From Phytobacter palmae (GTDB lineage Bacteria > Pseudomonadota > Gammaproteobacteria > Enterobacterales > Enterobacteriaceae): a stretch of DNA of 64,000 nt. Where the stretch lies: NCBI GenBank assembly GCA_900112785.1, contig FONB01000002.1, forward strand, positions 532,898 through 596,897, written 5' to 3'. Both the position numbers and the translations under genes were made by a program. The notes under the pieces were generated by a model. It worked only from the letters and a program-made list of their open reading frames with translations. It was not told the origin of the DNA and did not search any database. Shown here in pieces: positions 58,980 to 64,000 of the stretch. How positions within the stretch are numbered: the stretch's first letter is position 1; each line of letters begins with the position of its first letter.

Positions 58980-59531
58980 ATGAAAAACGAACCGCTTTGC
59001 GAAGCCCCTTGCCCCATCGCCAGGAGTCTGGGCCGCATTGGTGATAGCTGGAGCATAATAATTCTGCGTGATGCTTTCGCAGGCTTTACCCGTTTCGATG
59101 AATTTCAAAAAAGCGCAAACGTGGCGCCCAATATTCTTTCACGACGCCTGAAGGAGTTGGTGGACGACGGTTTACTGGAAAAAGTCTGTTACAGCAGTAC
59201 GCCCCCTCGCTATGAGTACCATTTAACCGAGCGTGGACGTGACTTTCGCCCGGTAATCATCGCGCTTGCCGAATGGGGTAATCGTCATTTTGCAACGGAA
59301 GGCCGTCAGATCCAGTTGGTCGAGAAAGAGACCCAGCGTCTGGTTCACGCCATAATGGTCGATGCCGAAACCGGCCATCCCCTTACGCCCGAGAAATACG
59401 CTTTGGTTCCAGGCCCCGCCGCTTCTCCCATGATTCGTTATCGCCATGACTATCTGCAACGCAAACGTGCTGGTGACAACACACAAAAATTCGCGCCGCA
59501 ATTACATCTGGATCAGCATCATGAATCTTAA
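58980..59531 (+). CDS. HxlR family transcriptional regulator
   Basis: A 183-residue regulator. The start at 58980 follows GGAGAGAAGAA. The N-terminal cysteines (LCEAPCPIARSLGRIGDSWS) are typical of HxlR/HypR/YodB regulators, which respond to electrophiles or aldehydes by thiol changes. The winged helix includes FDEFQKSANVAPNILSRRLKELVDDGLLEK. It overlaps the adaptor gene by 11 bases and sits behind a perfect inverted repeat, so it probably controls its own efflux operon. Confidence 0.92.
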   Translation: MKNEPLCEAPCPIARSLGRIGDSWSIIILRDAFAGFTRFDEFQKSANVAPNILSRRLKELVDDGLLEKVCYSSTPPRYEYHLTERGRDFRPVIIALAEWGNRHFATEGRQIQLVEKETQRLVHAIMVDAETGHPLTPEKYALVPGPAASPMIRYRHDYLQRKRAGDNTQKFAPQLHLDQHHES

Positions 59532-60564
59532 GAGTAAAAAACGCGCCGTTACCTTATCGTTATCCGGTATCGCTGTATTAGGTGCAGTAGGTTATGGTGC
59601 CTGGTGGTATACAAATGCCCGTTTTTTGCAGTCGACGGATGATGCTTACGTTGGTGGAGATATCAGCGCCATTTCGGCGAAAGTCTCTGGTTATATTCAG
59701 GAGATCGCCATAAAAGACAATATGCCAGTGAAAAAAGGTGAGTTACTTGTTCGCCTTGATGCAAGGGACTATCAGGCGGCACTGGCAAAAGCGGAAGGTG
59801 AAGTTGCTGCTCAACAAGCGGCGATGGCTGACCTTATTGCCACCCGACAATTGCAACTGGCGACCATCGAAGGTTCGGCTGCCAGCCTGGGGGCCGCACA
59901 AGCAACCACGCTGAAAACGGCGGGCGACAGCCGCCGCTACAATGCGCTGGCGCAGACGGTTGCTATCTCAGCACAGGTGCGAGAAAACGCCGAGGCAGAT
60001 TACCATCGAGCCAGGGCAGAAGAAGGCAAAGCCCGGGCAGATAAAGCTGTTGCCGAACGCCAGCTATTGGTGCTTGATGCACGGGAAAAACAAATTCGCG
60101 CAGCCCTCGCTCAGGCACAGGCAGGACTGGATATGGCCCGTCTCAATCTCAGCTATACAGAGATCCGCGCTCCTTTTGATGGCGTTGTTGGCAATAGACG
60201 CGCATGGTCTGGCTCATTCGTGAGTAGCGGTACGCAGTTGCTCTCTCTGGTCCCCAGTCACGATTTATGGGTAGACGCCAACTTCAAAGAAAATCAGCTG
60301 GCGAATATGCGCCCCGGCCAGCCAGCGACAGTGGTTGCAGATGTTATGCCAGGACATACCTTTACCGGACATGTCTTGAGCCTTTCTCCTGCAACCGGTT
60401 CCCGCTTCAGTCTTCTGCCTGCTGAAAACGCAACCGGTAATTTCACCAAAATTGTTCAGCGCATCCCGGTTCGCATAGCTCTGGATGGCGAAGCGTCACG
60501 ATTAGGACTTCTGCGCCCTGGTTTGTCTGTCTCTGTTACCGTGGATGAAAAGAGTCGCCAATGA
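59521..60564 (+). CDS. HlyD/EmrA-type efflux adaptor
   Basis: A 347-residue membrane fusion protein: one N-terminal membrane helix (about residues 12-32), a lipoyl/barrel-sandwich half (DDAYVGGDISAISAKVSGYI, LSYTEIRAPFDGVVGNR), a long coiled coil of AQ-rich helices and a beta-barrel. It links the DHA2 pump to an outer membrane channel such as TolC. The start at 59521 lies inside the end of the HxlR gene; its stop overlaps the transporter gene by four bases. Confidence 0.94.
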   Translation: MNLKSKKRAVTLSLSGIAVLGAVGYGAWWYTNARFLQSTDDAYVGGDISAISAKVSGYIQEIAIKDNMPVKKGELLVRLDARDYQAALAKAEGEVAAQQAAMADLIATRQLQLATIEGSAASLGAAQATTLKTAGDSRRYNALAQTVAISAQVRENAEADYHRARAEEGKARADKAVAERQLLVLDAREKQIRAALAQAQAGLDMARLNLSYTEIRAPFDGVVGNRRAWSGSFVSSGTQLLSLVPSHDLWVDANFKENQLANMRPGQPATVVADVMPGHTFTGHVLSLSPATGSRFSLLPAENATGNFTKIVQRIPVRIALDGEASRLGLLRPGLSVSVTVDEKSRQ

Positions 60565-62120
60565 GTACTGCAATTGCCCCAGCGCAGCTGCAGGGCACGG
60601 CGCTGCCAATGAACCAAAAGCTCTTTGCTTTCGCCACTATGTGCCTCGGAATGTTCATTGCATTGCTGGATATTCAAATCGTCTCGGCATCTCTACGTGA
60701 TATCGGCGGCGGTCTTTCTGCTGGCGATGATGAAACAGTGTGGGTGCAAACCAGCTATCTGATCGCAGAGATCATTATCATTCCCCTGTCAGGGTGGCTT
60801 GCCAGGGTGATGTCGACCCGCTGGCTTTTTGCCGCGTCGGCTGCTGGTTTTACGCTGATGAGCCTGCTGTGTGGATGGGCGTGGAATATCCAGAGCATGA
60901 TTACTTTTCGTGCGTTGCAGGGGCTGGCCGGAGGCTCAATGATCCCGCTGGTATTCACGACTGCATTTGCATTTTTTCAGGGCAAACAGCGTGTTATCGC
61001 CGCTGCCACGATTGGCGGTCTTGCTTCGCTGGCACCGACGCTGGGCCCTACGGTAGGGGGCTGGATCACTGAAAATTTCAGCTGGCACTGGTTGTTTTTT
61101 ATCAACATATTGCCAGGCACTTATATTGCGATAACAGTACCTCTGCTGGTTAATATTGATGCGCCAGGCCCTGGGTTATTGCGCGGCGCGGACTACCTCA
61201 GCATCGTACTTTTAGCAGTGTCCCTGGGTTGTCTGGAGTATACGCTTGAGGAAGGACCACGCTGGGGCTGGTTTGATGACAGCACCCTGACCATCACGGG
61301 TTGGCTGGCGTTGTTGTGCGGGATAGCTTTTGTCATACGGACACTGCGCCATTCCCAGCCAGTCATGGATCTACGCGCGCTTTCCGATCGTACATTCACT
61401 CTGGGCTGTTACTTTTCATTTATGGCCGGGGTCGGGATCTTCTCCACTATCTATCTGACGCCACTTTTTCTGGGTATGGTCCGAGGTTTTAGCGCACTGG
61501 ATATCGGCCTTGCCATCTTCTCCACTGGCTTGTTTCAGGTACTTTCGATCCCTTTTTATTCCTGGCTTGCCAACAAAGTGGACTTGCGTTGGCTACTCAT
61601 GGCCGGACTGCTGGGATTTGCCTTCTCAATGTACAGCTTTATTCCACTCACCCACGACTGGGGAGCGAAAGAACTCCTGTTGCCCCAGGCGTTTCGCGGT
61701 CTCGCACAGCAATTCGCCGTTGCCCCGACTGTCACGCTTACGCTTGGCAGTTTGCCTCCCGCACGTCTAAAACTAGCATCAGGGCTGTTTAACTTAATGC
61801 GTAATCTGGGTGGTGCCATTGGTATCGCGCTTTGCGGCACCGTTATCAACGATCGTACAAATCTTCATTACAGTCGCCTTGCCGATCATCTTAACAGTAC
61901 AAACCTCAACTTAAGCGATTTTGTACAGACTCGCGCCGCAGTATTAATGAATCAGGGGATGGACACCAGTTCAGCACAGACAGCCGCCCTGAAAAATCTG
62001 GCTGCATTAGCACTAAGAGAAGCAAGGACGCAGGCATTTGCCGACGCGTTCTATTTGATCATGATCGGATTCTTAATTGCCGCTGCGCTGGTCCCTTTTA
62101 TGAAGAAGCCGCAGGCATAG
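60561..62120 (+). CDS. DHA2 family multidrug transporter (EmrB-like)
   Basis: A 519-residue, fourteen-helix proton-driven exporter. DHA2 features include FIALLDIQIVSASLRDIGGGL, the motif-A-like LSGWLARVMSTRW, and the motif C region GPTVGGWI. With the HlyD adaptor it forms an EmrAB-like tripartite pump. Coupled by ATGA overlap. The substrate is unknown, but HxlR control hints at a reactive or aromatic compound. Confidence 0.94.
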   Translation: MSTAIAPAQLQGTALPMNQKLFAFATMCLGMFIALLDIQIVSASLRDIGGGLSAGDDETVWVQTSYLIAEIIIIPLSGWLARVMSTRWLFAASAAGFTLMSLLCGWAWNIQSMITFRALQGLAGGSMIPLVFTTAFAFFQGKQRVIAAATIGGLASLAPTLGPTVGGWITENFSWHWLFFINILPGTYIAITVPLLVNIDAPGPGLLRGADYLSIVLLAVSLGCLEYTLEEGPRWGWFDDSTLTITGWLALLCGIAFVIRTLRHSQPVMDLRALSDRTFTLGCYFSFMAGVGIFSTIYLTPLFLGMVRGFSALDIGLAIFSTGLFQVLSIPFYSWLANKVDLRWLLMAGLLGFAFSMYSFIPLTHDWGAKELLLPQAFRGLAQQFAVAPTVTLTLGSLPPARLKLASGLFNLMRNLGGAIGIALCGTVINDRTNLHYSRLADHLNSTNLNLSDFVQTRAAVLMNQGMDTSSAQTAALKNLAALALREARTQAFADAFYLIMIGFLIAAALVPFMKKPQA

Positions 62121-62143
62121 CATGACAACATCAGGAGAGATTT

Positions 62144-63421
62144 ATGAATAGTCTACAAAGACGCATTGTCGTGACAGGGATGGGCATTGTCAGCCCGCTG
62201 GGTTGCGGCGTCCAACATGTCTGGCAATCGCTGCTGGAAGGGAAGTCGGGTATCCGATCACTGCCTGAATCGGTCGTCGAAGATATCGCCTGTAAAGTGG
62301 CAGGCCAGGTTCCCACAATTGAAGAAGATCCCCGGTACGGTTTTGATCCACTATCCGCCATTCCGGCAAAAGAGCGCAAGAAGATGGATCGCTTCATTGA
62401 ATTTGCTCTGGTGGCAGCACAGGAAGCACTTCATCAGGCGAACTGGTTTCCACAAGAGCAGGCGCTAAAAGATCGTACTGCGACCATCATTGCGACAGGT
62501 ATTGGTGGCTTTAGTCAAATAGCCGAGGCAGTACAGACAACCGAACATCGCGGTCCACGCAAATTATCCCCTTTCACGATCCCCTCTTTCCTGGCAAACC
62601 TGGCAGCAGGCCATGTTTCTATCGCGCATGGTTTTCGCGGCCCCATAGGTGCGCCGGTTACTGCCTGTGCTGCCGGCGCACAGGCTATCGGAGATGCTGC
62701 AAGGTTAATACGGGCCGGTGAAGCAGATATTGCACTGTGTGGAGGCAGCGAAGCCGCAATCCATCGTGTTAGTCTGGCGGGTTTTGCTGCGGCCAGGGCG
62801 CTTTCGAGTGGATTTAATGATAATCCAGCCGAGGCATCGCGACCATTTGATCAGGACAGAGATGGCTTCGTGATGGGAGAAGGCGCAGGTCTTCTGGTGA
62901 TTGAGTCGCTCGAACATGCACTCGCTCGTGGAGCGACACCGCTGGCAGAACTGGTGGGGTATGGTACCAGCGCCGACGCCTATCACCTTACGGCAGGGCC
63001 GGAAGATGGCAATGGCGCACGACGTGCAATGGAAGCTGCATTGCAGCAGGCGGGGATCGTGCCGGATCAGGTGCAACATATCAATGCGCATGCCACATCA
63101 ACGCAGGTTGGAGATAAAGGCGAACTGGCGGCAATACGTGCGCTCTTTGCTGAACATCCGGTTGCCATTACATCAACAAAATCTGCCACCGGACATTTAC
63201 TGGGTGCGGCAGGGGGTATTGAAGCGATCTTCACCATCCAGGCGTTGCGTGATCAAATAGCACCACCTACCCTGAATCTGCATAATCCGGATATTGCTGC
63301 AACTGGCATGCGCCTTGTGGCGCTAACAGCACAGCCGCTAACGATGGAATATGCGCTTTCAAACGGATTTGGTTTTGGCGGTGCGAATGCCAGCCTGCTG
63401 TTAAAACGGTGGGATGACTGA
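62144..63421 (+). CDS. beta-ketoacyl-ACP synthase II paralogue
   Basis: A 425-residue FabF-type condensing enzyme with the complete Cys-His-His triad: Cys175 in VTACAAGAQ, His316 in NAHATST and His351 in TKSATGHLLGAAG. The fabF gene proper lies in the fabHDG-acpP cluster elsewhere in enterobacteria, so this is an extra copy. It starts 23 bp after the DHA2 pump gene with AGGAGAG before the ATG and is probably in the same operon. Its job beside an efflux pump is unknown; fatty-acid-like product formation or resistance to a FabF inhibitor are possible. Confidence 0.9.
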   Translation: MNSLQRRIVVTGMGIVSPLGCGVQHVWQSLLEGKSGIRSLPESVVEDIACKVAGQVPTIEEDPRYGFDPLSAIPAKERKKMDRFIEFALVAAQEALHQANWFPQEQALKDRTATIIATGIGGFSQIAEAVQTTEHRGPRKLSPFTIPSFLANLAAGHVSIAHGFRGPIGAPVTACAAGAQAIGDAARLIRAGEADIALCGGSEAAIHRVSLAGFAAARALSSGFNDNPAEASRPFDQDRDGFVMGEGAGLLVIESLEHALARGATPLAELVGYGTSADAYHLTAGPEDGNGARRAMEAALQQAGIVPDQVQHINAHATSTQVGDKGELAAIRALFAEHPVAITSTKSATGHLLGAAGGIEAIFTIQALRDQIAPPTLNLHNPDIAATGMRLVALTAQPLTMEYALSNGFGFGGANASLLLKRWDD

Positions 63422-63431
63422 CAGTAATAAT

Positions 63432-63460
63432 GAAACAAAGGGCCTTGCGCCCTTTGTTTC
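63432..63460 (+). terminator. hairpin after the KAS II gene
   Basis: GAAACAAAGGGC and GCCCTTTGTTTC arms around CTTGC; no T-run follows, so terminator function is only probable. Confidence 0.5.
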
Positions 63461-63486
63461 GCCTGCTTTGCGATAAATGAGCAGAC

Positions 63487-63519
63487 AAAAAAAAGCCGCA
63501 TCTCGTATGAGATGCGGCT
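63487..63519 (-). terminator. rRNA operon terminator after aspU
   Basis: AGCCGCATCTC and GAGATGCGGCT arms (63494-63504, 63509-63519); read leftward eight T residues follow. Confidence 0.9.
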
Positions 63520-63528
63520 CTTAATAAG

Positions 63529-63605
63529 TGGCGGAACGGACGGGACTCGAACCCGCGACCCCCTGCGTGACAGGCAGGTATTCTAACCGACTGAACTACC
63601 GCTCC
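63529..63605 (-). tRNA. aspU: tRNA-Asp (anticodon GUC), distal rrn tRNA
   Basis: A 77-nucleotide cloverleaf identical in sequence to the 51614-51690 gene, with encoded CCA. It follows the 5S gene of the leftward rRNA operon, as aspU does in rrnH of E. coli. Confidence 0.97.
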
Positions 63606-63658
63606 ACCGAATACTTCTGTAACCACCGGATTGATGCACCGGTTTACTTCTTAATTTG

Positions 63659-63778
63659 ATGCCTGGCAGTTCCCTACTCTCACATGGGGAGACCCCACAC
63701 TACCATCGGCGCTACGGCGTTTCACTTCTGAGTTCGGCATGGGGTCAGGTGGGACCACCGCGCTAAAGCCGCCAGGCA
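63659..63778 (-). rRNA. rrf: 5S ribosomal RNA
   Basis: 120 nucleotides from TGCCTGGCGGC to GCCAGGCAT, differing from E. coli 5S at only a few positions, with the complementary ends forming helix I. Confidence 0.97.
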
Positions 63779-63964
63779 AATTCTTTGTGCTCTGTCCTGT
63801 GTCTTTCGCACTGATACTGCGTTGGCTGCTCTCGTAAAGTCAGTCACATACCTCAGTATGCTCCTTCCTTTTCTTCGTTTGCCGCCTTGTCTCAGCGCAA
63901 AATCCTTCGGACTCTGAATCTGAGCTGAAAATCGTCTCTCACGCCAAAACATCTTCGGCGTTGT
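63779..63964 (-). other. 23S-5S spacer, longer than in E. coli
   Basis: 186 bp. Both ends resemble the E. coli spacer (about 92 bp as I recall). The middle holds extra sequence with a stem CATACCTCAGTATG and the segment GACAAGGCGGCAAACG. Confidence 0.6.
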
Positions 63965-64000
63965 AAGGTTAAGCCTCACGGTTCATTAGTACCGGTTAGC
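63965..64000 (-). rRNA. rrl: 23S ribosomal RNA, 3' end (partial)
   Basis: The last 36 nucleotides match the universal 3' terminus (GTACTAATGAACCGTGAGGCTTAACCTT region). The gene continues beyond the window. Confidence 0.95.

Noticed and set aside
62144..63421. Biosynthetic gene cluster around a ketosynthase
   Set aside because: Only one FabF-like gene is present, with no carrier protein, reductase or tailoring gene.
51614..63605. Identical 77-bp tRNA-Asp sequences 12 kb apart as attachment-site repeats of an island
   Set aside because: They are the normal paralogous genes aspV and aspU, and the DNA between them is mostly conserved backbone (dnaQ to yafC).
1..64000. CRISPR array
   Set aside because: No regularly spaced direct repeats were seen anywhere in the window.

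Overview
The window is a chromosomal segment of an enterobacterium of the Escherichia/Salmonella/Citrobacter group, most like Citrobacter, although the species cannot be fixed from sequence alone. The backbone matches the E. coli K-12 region thrW-proA-proB-phoE ... crl-frsA-gpt-pepD-dinB-dpaA(yafK)-yafJ-gmhA-fadE-yafV ... aspV-dnaQ-rnhA-yafS-gloB-mltD-yafE-yafD-yafC ... aspU-rrf-rrl in gene order and protein identity. Non-backbone blocks sit between these conserved pieces.

Accessory block 1 (1-15.5 kb, on the 3' side of the tRNA-Thr gene thrW) holds a periplasmic histidine phosphatase, a periplasmic-sensor diguanylate cyclase, a Tae2-type (BPSL0067 family) amidase toxin gene with two STY0301-type periplasmic immunity genes, an orphan HhH plus PD-(D/E)XK-like protein, a secreted esterase, a decayed second toxin/immunity pair on the opposite strand, an AT-rich GT-C-like membrane protein broken by one amber codon, a divergent MFS/MarR pair around a perfect palindromic operator, and a large protein with an N-terminal ADNRP/VIQL leader of the kind seen in secreted toxins.

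Backbone block thrW-proA-proB-phoE is followed by accessory block 2 (19.6-25.5 kb): a D-serine-dehydratase-like PLP enzyme, a complete polar amino acid ABC transporter, a RidA protein and a divergent IclR regulator. Together they look like an uptake and deamination operon for a D-amino acid. The backbone resumes from crl to yafV with recognisable LexA (dinB) and FadR (fadE) sites.

Accessory block 3 (37.0-48.3 kb) is an allantoin/allantoate utilisation cluster like the Klebsiella hpx genes: hpxU-J-K, hpxW-X-Y-Z, hpxS-A-B and hpxC. It covers import and breakdown of allantoin through allantoate, ureidoglycine, oxalurate and oxamate. The urate-forming and urate-oxidising steps are not in the window. 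It is followed by a fimbrial chaperone and adhesin without an usher, and by an IS3-family remnant carrying an internal inversion, ending at the tRNA-Asp gene aspV.

Backbone dnaQ to yafC follows. Accessory block 4 (58.9-63.4 kb) takes the place that dkgB has in E. coli: an HxlR regulator, an HlyD/EmrA adaptor, a DHA2/EmrB transporter and a beta-ketoacyl-ACP synthase II paralogue. The window ends in the distal part of an rRNA operon read leftward (23S 3' end, 5S, tRNA-Asp).
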